Below are positions 46,422-59,099 of a stretch of 64,000 nt of DNA, in pieces (within the stretch, counting starts at the first letter, position 1; each line of letters starts with the position of its first letter). A program made the translations under genes and the position numbers. Source of the DNA: Panax quinquefolius (taxonomy: Eukaryota > Streptophyta > Magnoliopsida > Apiales > Araliaceae); assembly GCA_020205615.1 (NCBI GenBank), contig CM035153.1, positions 81,295,853 through 81,359,852 of the forward strand. The letters are read 5' to 3'. The notes below the pieces were generated by a model that saw nothing but the letters and a program-made list of their open reading frames with translations, was not told the origin of the DNA and made no database searches.

Positions 46422-48214
46422 TGTAAGACCCCAACTTTTTATGAATAAAGATTTAATTTTCTCTAAATATTATTTTGAATAATAAGGTGTTGATTTGATA
46501 TAATGCTATAGTTATGGGTGATATGTGCACATTTTATAAAGTAAGAAAGTTGTCATAAAATATTTGTTTTGTCGGGGAATATTCTTTTTGTTGGGAAATA
46601 TCCGTACGACGGCATAATCATTGGTGGACCCCACAACGGAATGATTGTCGGATATAGAAAGCGACAAAAATAACCTTTTTATAAAAATAACGGGAAAACT
46701 TTTACCGTTAACTGTTGAAATAGTGGTGATAAAAGAATAGTAATACGCGTTGTTGCACAGTAGCACACGGTATTTCACAGTATCTCTGATTATTGATGCT
46801 TACGTAAGAAGTCACTCAATTTCATTCAATAACTGCTACAGTAGTTGTTGCATAGTATCTCATATTATTGATTCAATTGTTGTCACAGTATCATCTGCAC
46901 AATATTTTATATTATTAAATCAATAATTGGGACGACACAGTTATTCATATTATTATTTACATTATTTACAATGTCTAGAAAGTTTTGTCAAGAAAAGGGA
47001 TTAGGTTATTTAATTGCTCGCCAATAAGGAGAAATCCTTATCGAAAAGCCCCTTCTTTCCTGGAAACGATCTGGTTGTCAATATTGTGAGTAATAATATT
47101 TATGATGAATAATTGTTGAAAGATTTAAAATGTATTTATTGAAGATAAGTGATTTGTCGTAAATATTTATTCAATTTTTGATATAAATAGAGGGGTTTGT
47201 CATGAGGCATTTGTTGTAAGTTTGGCTTATTAATCAATGGGGAGATGTACTAATTTTTCAGATCGTCGATTGAGGTTTTAATAATAAATCAATATGGACT
47301 GTCGGTTGAGGTTTTAATAGTAAATCAATATGTACCGTCAGTTGAGGTTTTAATAGTAAATCAATATGAACATTCATTTTAATAGTAAATCAATCTGGAC
47401 GGTCCGTGAATCAGTTACTATTTAATCCATTCTTCTATAAAGAGAAGCTCATTTCTTCATTATTTCTTATGAATTCACTAAAACTATAGAGAGAGAAACT
47501 ATAGAGAGAAAGAAGAAGAGTATTTTTCTACTTCACTATTGCAGTATCCAATCTCCTACTAAGGTAAGGGATGTTATTTTTTGTATTCCTTCTTTATTAA
47601 TATGCGGGAGTAACCTGTCTACGCAGATTACCACATGCATAGTGAATAACCCTTCGTATTCATTCTTTATTAATCTGCGGGAGTAACCTGTCTACGCGGA
47701 TTACCGCATGCATGGTGAATAAACCTTCATATTCATTCTTTAATCTGTGGGAATAACTTGTCTATGCGTATTACCGCATGCATGGTGAATAACCCTTCAT
47801 ACTCATTCTTTATTTGTGGAAAAGATCTGTCTACGTGGATTACCGCACGACGGGTGAAAATTCATTTGCAGTTTCGTATATTATTTCTTTTCATATTCCT
47901 AAATTTAAACTTACTATGGTAAGTATTGCTTTTATAATTCCTAAAATTAGTAGAATATCCTTGAGTTTTGCGCTTCATCTAACATCGTTTCATTGGAATA
48001 TTGGTCTGAACTTTCTTATTAAATTTTAATATTTTCATTCGGGATACTATTCATGGGATACTATTCACTCAAGGTACTATTCATACCAAAATTGGTTTCT
48101 TTTCTGTCCAAATTATTTTTAATACATGAATATCATTCTTAAACTTTACTCCACAATTAATTATCATGTTGACAATTTTGACATTCTTGAACTCTGGATA
48201 AATTGAATTACAAA
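46422..48214 (+). repeat. Tekay-type LTR, 5' part, + orientation
   Basis: Starts TGTAAGACCCCAACTTTTTATG inside integrase coding sequence, so it is an insertion into that pseudogene, not its own 3' LTR. TATA-like ctataaagag lies at about 47433, and the 67-base repeats at 47590-47860. It is cut at 48214 in mid-LTR ('aattgaattacaaa') by the LTR of the next element; in the 40961 copy the text continues 'tctttaaaaaattat'. Confidence 0.8.
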
Positions 48215-51200
48215 TGTGACACCCCCAAATCTAGGTACTTCATTTCCACAAGATTTGATGCTTAGTACTATCCATACATTCATACTATCTACCCAAATAG
48301 AATAATATTTAAACCATAAATCCTCCCTTTAAATAGGGTTACATCATTAAATTCAAAAACATCCCAGGTTGTCTAACCTTTAAACATCATATAAGTGCAG
48401 AAATAAAATTATTACATCACATCATTATTTAAAAGTCTATGAGCATAATCAATAAGTAAACTTTACAAGTCTTCATCACTTGTACATTTTTCCCTTTCCT
48501 TTACAAGTTGAAGGCTCATCTACCTTCTCAACTTTAGCTGCAATAATAATATTTATGCAAGAGTGAGCAAAACAATTGATCACTAGATATAACAATGAAT
48601 CGACAAGAATGAAATAACTTCTAATGAATATGCTCATTAAAACTGAATAGTACTCTATCAATTATAACCAAAGAATGGAATCAAAATATGGAATGCATAA
48701 AACTAAGGGTCATGAGACCACGAACTATGTCCACAGTTGCAAGTAATTTTTCAGGTTCAACTTTAACAGTCATAAGACTATAAGGACTCGTCGTACTTAG
48801 GAGGATCAGCCCTTCATACAATGTATTATGCACAAACATTTCAACGCTAAGCGTAATTTATCCCCTAATAATAATAGGGTTGTTCATCTCAGTATTTAGA
48901 GTACAAGTCCACTCCAAAGATAGTTTGGTTTGGATAAGCTTTCAAGGGTAATTTGAAGTTTAATGAACATCAACTAGAGGACTAATTGAATCAATAGTAT
49001 TTGATAACACAACAAGTGATCAATAATAACATAATATAGAACAATGCATAAGTGTAAGCGAACTAACTATATCTTGAACTCATGCTTAGAAATAACTACA
49101 AAGCATAAGTATTGAACGACAATGAACCTTGCTTGAATAAAATTTAAGCTAGGACTATGAATTATTAAATATACATTAAGTAATAGCAAGCTGAAAATAA
49201 AGCTTGCTTATTATGAAAGAATAACTTGTGTCAAGTAAATGGACTAAGATAATTCAACATTAGAATTTAGAATTCAAGAAATTTGCATTCATAGTATATG
49301 AAGGACAATAAAGAAACTTGTCTAACAATAAACAAGTTAGAATACATCAATAAATATTGGAATTCAAAACTTATTCGAATAAAGCTTAAGTCATAGTTGG
49401 CTTGTTCAAATAATGATTAAGAATACAAGAATTCACTTAATGAAAAAGTTAAAGTAAGAAACTTGCTCAACGTAAATGTAGAGTTAGAAAACTTGCTAAA
49501 TGTAAAAAGAGAAGTTTAGAAACTTGCCTTGAGTGTAAGCTATAATATTAAAACTCACGTTCACCTATACACAGTATCAACACCACAACATCTATTAGAC
49601 ATACTAATATTCACTTTTCAATATAACACACATTTCTAGCTAACTTGTTATTTTAGTACAAGTCTTACATTACCATTTACATTTCAAAAATTCCAAGTGT
49701 TAACTTCACAACACTTATCTAACATTCATTGTGTATACTAAGTTATCACATAACGTGTTCATAACTCACTAATCATTTTTACAACTTTGAATTTACTAAC
49801 AACATAACACGACTATGTTTAACCTTGTTATTACACGGTTCTCACATTAACCTACAATTAAGCTAAGCTATATTGAACGTCCCAAGTCTGCGCAGTAATA
49901 ATGAGACTTCACCGTGCGAGATCGGAGGCAATTGGCGCCGCCAATTTTATCTTGGCTTATCACTTACCACATACATTATTCTGTCAACTGTCATACGCAT
50001 AATGCATCTTGAATATGCTTACGCATTCCATTTCAGCTTTTACGTAACATGGTTACGGCACTTTTTTTAAGCCAATTAACACGAATTTCACCCACCAAAC
50101 AGTAATATTAACACAACCAATTGATATAAAACTATTACAAACATGTTGGCCAACATATTTAACCAATTAGAACAATTTGACATCAACTAAAACTAGTTTA
50201 ATTTCTCAAATTTCATGTTTTCACATAAAAACTCAATTTTTGACATCTCTTGCAAAAATCATCACTGTAATCTCCATACTTGGCCATAGCACTTCATTCA
50301 AATTACATTATGCTTGTTTCTTAATGAACTAGCATAAACAAGCTTCAATTTACAGTTTAACATACGAATTGATCATCAACATTGATACTTACATAAGCCA
50401 TATGAAAAATACATATACTGTCAAAATTTCTACTGTTGGAACGAAAATTAGAATACAAATTCTTGCTTAAACTTAAACTCTAATCATTATAAACACATAT
50501 ACTCACAATTATCAGTTATTTATATCATCAATTCAACAATTTGAATTCACAGAGTACATAAAATTTTACTGTAAACTCATATACATGTATATACATATAT
50601 ATAATACCAAAGTTGTGAACATACCTTCAAATGGTCGAACAATTCTTGCTAAACTCAGAGGAATTGTCATGAAATCCTTAAGCTTCCTCTCAATCTCTCT
50701 CAACTCTCTGTAATCTCTAGGCTAGCAAATAACCAACTGATAATACTATGCGTAAAAAAAACAAACTGATAAATTTAAGGCGTAAAACCAAAACTACTAA
50801 ACCTTTATACGCCAAACTTAATAAATATCAGTTATAACGCTTAAGTTATAAATATATACTATATTTATTATTTAATTTGTTTTATTTTAAATTCAAAAAT
50901 TAGAAATCCCAATAGTCATAAGGCTTTGTTTGGCGAAACCCTTTAAATCTTAAAGACTTAATATATTTAAGCCTTGTTTGGCAAACACTAAATTAAACTC
51001 CTTAATTTATTTTAATAATAAACAATTTTAGTTTATAATTTATAATCACATATTATTTATTTGGATTTCCATATCCAACATTAATCGAGTAATTAATCAC
51101 ATACTATATTTTAATTAAATATACCATTTTAGCAAATATCACAAAATTATAATTTTCATTATAACTTTATTTAATAATTTAATATACCATCTAAATTATT

Positions 51201-51414
51201 AATTAACAATATAACACTCCATGTCATATTACAACTCTCTAAATTATATATTAATTTAATTTAGAATATTATCTAATAAATTTAGATTCAACAACCATCA
51301 CATCAATAAAATATTTATTTTATTTCATTAATTTCAACAATAGACACATCAAATAAATATTTATATTATTCAATAAATATTTAATATTATAATTTGAAAT
51401 TCTGGACTGTTATA
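48215..51414 (-). repeat. LTR of the second Tekay-type element (about 3.2 kb)
   Basis: On the minus strand it starts TATAACAGTCCAGAATTTC after the polypurine tract and ends ATTTGGGGGTGTCACA at 48215. It holds degenerate 'gaaacttgct(c/t)aac' repeats at 49440-49530, like those in the block at 18890. No coding ORF; open stretches such as 49873-50070 have no domain. The first G of the expected TGTAACAG start is A. Confidence 0.75.
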
Positions 51415-51427
51415 TCCTTCCCTCCTT
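51415..51427 (-). other. Polypurine tract
   Basis: Minus strand aaggagggaagga before the LTR start. A near copy (ttccctccttacaaagatt) is at 51481-51499, so the tract and its neighbourhood are duplicated about 65 bases apart. Confidence 0.7.
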
Positions 51428-51523
51428 ACAAGGATTCTGTCCCCAGAATCACAATTCAAACAATCAAATTGTTACATTCTTCCCTCCTTACAAAGATTAT
51501 GTCCTCAGAATCGAAGACACAGA

Positions 51524-52624
51524 CTAAAAAAATAACTCAGGGTAATTCTTCATCATATCAGCTTCGAGTTCCCACGTAGCCTCTTCGACATTGTGGTTCC
51601 TCCATATCACATTCACAGAAGGTATCACTTTATTCCTGAGCACTTGTTCTTTCATGTTGACTATCTGGATAGGAATCTCTTCATAAGATAAAATTTTACT
51701 GAACTGCAACGGTTCATACTCGATCACATGCTTGTAATCGGGTTTATATGGTCGCAACACCGACACATGAAAAACATTGTGCACATGCTCTAATTCTGGA
51801 GGTAAAGCTACTTCGTAAGCCATATCTCCCTTTCTTCATAGAATTTTGAAAGGTCCAATAAACCTTGGGATGAGCTTTCCTTTCTTGCCAAAATGAATCC
51901 CCTTCCAAGGAGAAACTTTCAGGAACACAAAACTTCCTATTTCAAATTCACGACTTTGCCTGTGTTGATCAGCATACTTTTTCTGTCGATCTTGAGCAGC
52001 TACCAGTCTTGCTCTGATGAGTTTGACAACTTCAACGGTCTGCTGTACCAGCTCTGGGCCTAATAGTTGACATTCACCAACTTCATCCCAACATAGTGCA
52101 GTTCTGCATTTCCTGTCGTATAATGCCTCATATGGCGGCATGCCAATGCTTGCATGGTAACTATTGTTGTATGAAACTTCCACTAACGGTAGATGATCAT
52201 CCCAGTTTCTGTTGAAATCCATGATGCACGCTCTAAGCATATCCTCTAACGTTTGGATTGTTCGTTCGCTTTGCCCATCAGTTTGCGGATGATATGATGT
52301 ACTCATCTTCAGTTGTGTTCCCATGCATTCCTGTAGTTTCTTCTAGAAATTTGACGTGAACCTCGGATCTCTGTCCAACACAATTGATATTGGAACGCCA
52401 TGTCTAGAGACGATCTCCTTAACGTATAATTTCGCTAGCTGGTCAAGATTAAATCTAATCTTTATTGGCAAAAACTGTTCGGATTTTGTTAATCTATCCA
52501 CTATCGCCCATATTACATCATATCCTTTCTGAGTCGTTGGAAGACCTACCACAAAATCCATTGTGGTGTGCTCCCACTTCCATTCCGGTATCTCCAATGG
52601 TTGAAGTAACCCGCTTGGTCGTTA
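51524..52624 (-). pseudogene. Integrase with chromodomain-like C-terminus, Tekay-type
   Basis: The catalytic core is complete: [13 protein letters not shown] (first Asp), [10 protein letters not shown] (second Asp) and [17 protein letters not shown] (Glu). Then come [32 protein letters not shown] and the GPF module ([10 protein letters not shown]). After a stop at 51836 the C-terminus reads VHNVFHVSVLRPYKPDY, LSYEEIPIQIV, VIWRNHNVEEATWE and ends at 51524. Only three stops interrupt it (about 52622, 52343, 51836). Two are explained by C-to-T (CAA or CGA to stop) and one by TGG to TAG. The zinc finger is in the preceding frame. Confidence 0.9.
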
Positions 52625-54228
52625 ATGTTCAACTTTCACCTTCTGACACGTCAAACACTTTGCAACGCATTCTGCAATGTCTCTTTTCATATTTGGCCAC
52701 CAAAAATGTCGCCGCAAATCTTGATATATCTTCGTACTTCCAGGATGAATCGAATATCTTGAGCTATGAGCTTCCGTCAAGATGTCTTCTTTAATATCCT
52801 GTACTGCTGGAACCCAAATTCGTCCCTTGAATCTCAACATTCCATCAGTATCGACCTGGTACTTCACTTCCTTACCCTCGACTGCACTTTTCTTTATTCT
52901 TCTGCATTCTTCATCTTGTAGTTGAGCGTTCTTCACTTTGTCCACCAAAGTTGGACTAGCTTCCATCTGGTTTAATTTTTCATCGGATTCTTTTGGAAAT
53001 TTTATTTCCAACTCTAGTTTTGCCATTGCTAAAATGAGCTCCTCCTGGTTGGTTAACAACGTCAACTTTTCTCCGCCTTTCCTACTCAAGGCATCCGCAA
53101 CCACATTAGCTTTGCCCGGATGATAAAAGATCTCGCAATCATAATATTTTACTAATTCCATCCATCTTCTTTGACGCATGTTCAGGTCTTTCTGTGTGAA
53201 AATATACTTCAAACTTTTATAGTCTGTGTAAATCTCACACTTCTCTCCATAGAGATAATGTCTCCATATCTTCAGTGCAAACACAACCGCCGCCAACACT
53301 AAATCATGAGTCGGATACCCTTTCTCGTAGTCTTTCAGTTGCCTTGATGCATACGCAATAACCTTGTCGTTCTACATAAGGACACAACCCAATCCTTTGT
53401 GTGAAGCATCACTATACACCACAAAATTTCCTGTATTATCTGGTAATGACAACACATGTGCCACACTGAGCCTCTTCTTCAATTCTTTAAAACTCTCTTC
53501 ACATTTCCCCGTCCAAACAAATTTTACAGATTTTCTCGTCAAATTCGTTAACAGAGTGGCAATCTTGGAAAAATCTTGAATAAACCGTCTATAATATCCT
53601 TCCAATCCCAAGAAACTTCTCACTTCTGATGAAGTTCATGGTTGTTCCCAATTTATCACAGCTTTGACTTTTGACGGATACACCGAAATTCCATCCTTAT
53701 CGATTACATGCCTAAGGAATTATACACGTTCTAGCCAACATTCACATTTAGAGATTTTCACGTACAACTTTTCTTTTCTTAACATCTCTAACGTCAGACG
53801 TAAGTGTTCCACGTGTTCTCCTTGAGTTTTAGAGTACACCATAATATCATCGATGAACACCACCACAAACTCATCCAAAAATGGTTTAAACACCCTGTTC
53901 ATCAAATCCATGAACGTTGAAGGGGCATTTGTCTAACCAAAAGACATTACTAAAAATTTCGGAATGTCATCTTCGGTACATCCTCCTTACTTAGTTTCAG
54001 TTGGTGATACCCACTTCTCAAATCTATTTTTGAGAAATATCTAGCACCCTTCAATTGATCAAACAAGTCATCTATCCTTGGCAATGGATACTTGTTCTTA
54101 ATAGTGACTTTGTTTAATTCTCTATAATCAATGCAAAGACGCATTGACCCATCCTTCTTCTTCATAAATAACACCGGTGCTCCCCACGGTGATACACTTG
54201 GCTGAATGTACTTTTTATCTAACAGTTC
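52622..54228 (-). pseudogene. Reverse transcriptase, RNase H and integrase zinc finger, Tekay-type
   Basis: [41 protein letters not shown], then a frameshift near 53940, and [15 protein letters not shown] with the catalytic Asp pair (about 53870). Thumb and connection: RSFLGLEGYYRRFIQDFS. RNase H: FVVYSDASHKGLGCVL (first Asp), a stop at 53372 (CAG to TAG), [15 protein letters not shown] (Glu), [12 protein letters not shown] (Asp) and VVADALSRK (last Asp). Integrase zinc finger: [17 protein letters not shown], then [15 protein letters not shown]. All catalytic residues of RNase H are present. Normal order and spacing for a gypsy pol. Confidence 0.9.
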
Positions 54229-54854
54229 TTACAGTTGCACCATTAGTTCTTTCATCTCTACCAGAGCCATTCTGTACGGGGCCTTCGATATAGGAGCGGT
54301 TCCTGGTGCTAAGTCGATCACGAAGTTGATTTCTCTGTCAGGCGGAAGTCCTGGAAAATCCTCCAAAAACACATCTACGAATTCCCTAACCACTGGTATT
54401 TCTTCTAGTTTCACACCCTTCTCCGTTTGAGTATCAACTATGTAGGCTAAGTACCCTACACAACCTTTACTTAACAACTTCTTGGCATGCATCATCGTCA
54501 GACATCTCACTTGTCTAGGCGATTGTCTACCATGAGAAACTACCTTTGACAGAGTCATAAGGTTTACACACTTCTTTTGGCAATCAATTATCGCTCCATA
54601 ATTGTATAACCAATCCATTCCCAATATCACGTCAAACTCTCCCAGTTTTATCGGGATTAAATCTACTGTCATAATATTCCCCTTTATATTCACCCTACAG
54701 TTCTTGTATACGAACCTAACAGGAATTACCTCCATGTTGGCCATTTCTATGTTCAAAGGGAAATTCAGCTCTTCACTAGGTATTTCTAACCTCTTAGCAA
54801 ATTCATCAGATATAAACGAGTAGCACCCAAATTAAATAATACATATGCATTTAT
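54229..54854 (-). pseudogene. Aspartic protease of the second Tekay-type element, truncated
   Basis: An open frame of 175 codons (54756-54229) covers the protease core: NIEMANMEVIPVRFVYKNC, FDVILGMDWLYNYGAIIDC, and the linker to RT (FVDVFLEDFPGLPPDREI, APGTAPISKAPYRMAL). Upstream, in a shifted frame near 54830, the active site reads FNLGAT where DSGAT or DTGAT is expected, so the catalytic Asp is Asn. The copia LTR begins at 54855 just beyond. Confidence 0.85.
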
Positions 54855-55741
54855 TGAAAGTAGTATGCACACAAGCCAATCATGTTTGATGATAAAGCAT
54901 ATACTTTGTAACAATCTTATTCATTTATTAATAAAAAGTATTAATTAATTAAAGGCTTTTAATTATCTACATGATGTTGTTTTATGATATGTGATAAACC
55001 CATAGTTTTAAGAAATGCTTTTAAAATAATGATGATGATCATTCTAATGAGATATAAATTCTTAGAAAGCTTAAAACTAAAACTAAATTGGGGATTAGTG
55101 AATCCGGATAGATTGGTACATACGTTGCTTGCTCATTGGATGAGGATGATTGATCTCATGATCATTTGTGTGGAGAAACTAAAGCAAGTATGTAGGTGCT
55201 TATTAGAGATTAAGTTCACTGAACGTGACTCGCTAAGGAATACCTAATGGAGTTTTACTTGTCTGTCAATAGGAATTCATATAGTGATAGTTGTACAAGT
55301 GATCCTTGGACTTGAGATTATCATAGTATCTTGTGTATGATGAGTTATACTTTGACTTATTCCTTAAGACCCTTAGGGTATATCAAAGGGTATGCTTGGG
55401 TATAATAAGTTGTACATGGAGATAATGTATGATTAATAAAGAATCTACCACTTCTAGTAAAAGAAGAGAAATGTCCTATGTGATTCGATAAATGACAACC
55501 CAGTAGTCCTTGGCCAAGGCATAATGAAATTAGAAAGGAGTTTCTAATTTGCATTATTTGGTGTTTTGCATTTAAGGATCGAAATACATATAATTAAATA
55601 AAATAAGACTTGATAGTAATTCTATGTCTTATATTTAATTGGGACATTTATGATGGAAGGATTGAATTGTACGGTAACTATTTACTCAAAGGTTCTTTTA
55701 TGATTAATGTTGAAATCTATATTATCTGGAAATTCGTTGAT
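54855..55741 (+). repeat. Copia LTR, 5' fragment, + orientation
   Basis: Starts TGAAAGTAGTATGCACACAAG and follows the reverse complement of 29813 downward for 887 bases (for example 'gagtttctaatttgcattatt'). It stops at 55741, where the Athila-like LTR inserts, in the text 'aaattcgttgat' that in the other copies continues 'cgctagggaggc'. Confidence 0.88.
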
Positions 55742-57544
55742 TGTTGCGTAAAATCTAATTACGCACAACACACAAGTATACATGGTCAACAAGTAATAAA
55801 GTGATAAGTAGAGTATCGTTCCCACAGAGATAATTTAATAAGAAACTTAACTTCACAATTATCAATTTCCTCTTAATCCTAATTTTATTAAACTATCCAA
55901 TTCAATGATTAAAAATAATTATTCTAAATTAAAAAGTAATTAAACTATCACAAACCAATCACAAATATCAAAATCTGGAATTTCAAATAATTGATGGAAA
56001 ATTAGACTTATGACTTCACCCTAAGCTTCACTCTGATTTTAGAACATTTATTCCAATTCAATGCACCATCCCAATTTATTAATCAAGAACACGAACGTAG
56101 TATTAACCACCTCTCGATGCACTAATACCGTATTAACGTCAATCCACAATTAAGATAGAAATCCATTAAACACCTTAATCAACTAACCCACTATATCTCT
56201 ATGTAAATTACAATTGAAGAAGATTTAAGAATAAGTTCTCTATCCGATTACATGAGGTGTCAAGCATATCTCTACCTTAACACACATCAAGTTTAAGCTA
56301 TTAGCAAAATCCTAAACACATGCTATATCAACTAGGTCTAGATTTGAATATCCTCTCTCGATTCCATCCAACTCCACAAAGAATTGTTGATCAGGCAATT
56401 CATAGATTCAAGCTCAAATTAATATAGATAAACTGGAAATAGCTTAATAAATTAAAAATCAAAGATTACAAAATCATAGATTCACTTAAGGATCCATCAC
56501 AAGCCTAAAAAGTGAATTAGTTCATAATAAACGAAATAAACATTGAATAAATCATGAAAATCATTCTTTCAATTACAAATAATAGTCTAAGACAAAAAAT
56601 ATTGAAAAACACCCTTTACGTAGCCTAGAATCGCAATCGTCTTGAAAATCTCCTTGAAATACTCCTCCAACGCTTGCTTCAAAAAACTGAGATTAATCTT
56701 CGTAATTTTCCTTGTGTGTTCCTTAATCTCAGTGTTTGTTGTTAATTATATACTTCAGCATGTATTCTGATTACAATTCCATGCATATACGAGTTCCAAG
56801 TCATCACCATCACTTAAACTCCATGTTTGAAGCATTAGAAACCAACTAGAAGACTTCAAATTCGAGTACCCAAGCCCCAACTTGCTATTTCCCTTTGTAA
56901 GAGCAAGCCCCAGCTTGCTAGCAAGCTGCTAATCCGCCCAGACCCCAAGCCCTGGCTTGCTATCAAGGCACAAAAGGGCAAGCCCCGGCTTGCTAGCAAT
57001 CTGCCAATAATTTTTCTACTGCAGCGTCATCTGGTAAAATGGCCATAGCTTTTGATCCGGGAGGAGTTACGGGGTCTTCCACCTATCAAATCGAAGATAT
57101 CAACAAGCTCTACAACTTTCATTCTTGGAGGTTTGAGAAATAACGGACGGATTAAGGTCTAAATTGGACTGGAAGTGACTGCTATGCAAATAACCACACA
57201 AAACAGCGAAATTCAACGTCTGTTGGTACAAATGTCATAACTCTTGCATCCGAACTCCGATTGAAATGATTCAAGATGTTTTGGAAAGCCAAGAAAGATT
57301 CCTACAACATAGTCCAAGTTCCACGCCATGAACATGAAGTACACATAAAATGAACATGAAGGCCCGAACGATATCCGGAATTACTTTTCCTTGCAATTTC
57401 ATACCAATAGTTGCTCACTCCACTTCCAAACATATAATCTCCAAAATGGAAACAAAATGCATGAAATGTAATTACGAAACACGAGATTAAGCAAATAATT
57501 CAAGTAATAGATGCCAGATAAGTAGGTATAAAACCAACTTATCA
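55742..57544 (-). repeat. LTR of the Athila-like element (1.8 kb)
   Basis: On the minus strand it starts TGATAAGTTGGTTTTATACC after the tract TTTGGGGGTATT and ends ...TAGATTTTACGCAACA at 55742, with 'gttcccacagagat' near the end as in related LTRs. It contains the 'gcaagcccc.gcttgct' minisatellite at 56865-57005. Confidence 0.82.
56865..57005. repeat. AAGCCCCGGCTTG minisatellite in Athila-like LTR
   Basis: About five units such as gcaagccccagcttgct, caagccctggcttgct and gcaagccccggcttgct, at about 30-55 base spacing. The same motif recurs inside the element at 60480-60840. Confidence 0.8.
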
Positions 57545-57545
57545 A

Positions 57546-57557
57546 ATACCCCCAAAC
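57546..57557 (-). other. Polypurine tract of Athila-like element
   Basis: Minus strand aagtttgggggtat, adjacent to the LTR start. Confidence 0.8.
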
Positions 57558-59099
57558 TTAAACCTTTGTTTGTCCTCAAGCAAAAACATAACAAAAATGC
57601 AACGCAATGCAATGCCCCTAATCTACATGCCTACGAATCCAGCAGTATTGATAAACACAAGTTTATTCAACCGACCTCAGAGAAATCAAGTAAACATGAT
57701 AATACATCATATCAAAACCAAACAACAATTTCCTAGTCAATCATCAAGTCTTAAACTGTTATTACTGGTATAGTGTGTGTGTGCTCAACATCCATGCTAA
57801 CTGATATAAAATCAAATTTAATACATAATAAGTCTCTTCAAAAGTATCATACAATATAAACTCAAGAAATCCAAAAACAAGCTAGATCCAACTAACATCA
57901 AACAATTACCAAATATCGAGAGTCAACATGGGATACTTATGCTTTATTTTTCATCTACGGGGGCTTTTTGCTCTTATTTCCCATTTTATTCTCTTTTTTT
58001 TTCTTTTTTTTATATACACATAGCTATGCAATGTCTTATTCCCTTAGGCTTTTCAATGCTACCTTAACGAGCTTTCGACCAATGACTCCCAAACCATTAA
58101 GACCTTAGGGCGCTAGGTGTAAAGACAATCCCCTCGGGCTTACTTACTCAAGTAACAAAGGCCACAAAACTAGACAAGCACGCAACGGTGTTTATTCATA
58201 CTCTTTTTTTTATATAGCTTATATACCCCAAATATTCCCCCAAACTTAGGTTCTTGTCTAACTTTAGCCATCACTACTTATTCTTGTCATTCTTTCATTT
58301 AAACTAGCATTATCCTTTAGAGTCCCATTATGTATCAATTTAAACTCAATCAATCAATAAGTTGTTTTAACTGTGCTATCCTTATTATACCAGTTTCAAA
58401 CAGAAAAAGATTCAATTCATAACAAGAAATCACATCAAAAGCTTTAATAATCAGTATTATACTTGTCTCATCCAATCCCATTCTCATCATCACCAAAATA
58501 GGTCAGACTCTATCAAACAAATTCTTGACTCATGCAAGATGAACATATTAACTAACTATTACTTTGAATTTTTGTTTTTTTAAGATATATGTGGTAAACA
58601 TAACATGATTGCAAAGATAAATAAAAACTATTTACATTCCTAAGCTACTATGCAACTACATGATTACCTGAATGTAACATTTAATATTCCTAAACATAAA
58701 CCATGAACTAACATATGAAAACCTAGCTAATGAAATTAAATATGCAACATGTAACATGCAACTAAATCCCCCAAACTTGAAAATTACAATGTCCTCATTG
58801 TATAGATAAAGCAATAAATAAGAGAGGACTTCCCTGTAATCGCCTAAGTCTGGGTTGGTGGTTGTTGTTGCTGTTTTTCATCAGAATTGGGCAGTAGGAT
58901 TAAAGCTTTGGAGCGTAGTGTTCAAAGAGGCAAAAGATAAATTTATGACCTCAAACATGTGGTCCTGCCTTATTGCTAGTCTCCACATTTCTCTTCGTGC
59001 TTCCTTGTTGTGCTCATCCACTTGTCGTTAAAGGTTGAGGAACTGACGGCTAGATATTACGCCGGGCTGTTGTGATGTCTCTCCCATTGCCACATTCCC
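57558..59099 (-). mobile_element. 3' untranslated region of the Athila-like element
   Basis: AT-rich with no coding signal. 'cccccaaactta' occurs again near 58239 and 58770 (cccccaaacttg), echoing the polypurine tract. Poly-T stretches lie near 57990 and 58206. Confidence 0.6.

Larger units (their letters stand above)
48215..54854 (-). mobile_element. Second Tekay-type chromovirus, minus strand, 3' LTR to protease
   Basis: Minus strand order: protease (cut at 54854), RT, RNase H, integrase with chromodomain-like end, polypurine tract, 3' LTR (51414 to 48215). Gag, primer site and 5' LTR are absent because the copia LTR interrupts the protease. It inserted into the + strand LTR at 48214. The pol is the most complete coding region of the window, broken mainly by single-base stops. 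Confidence 0.88.
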
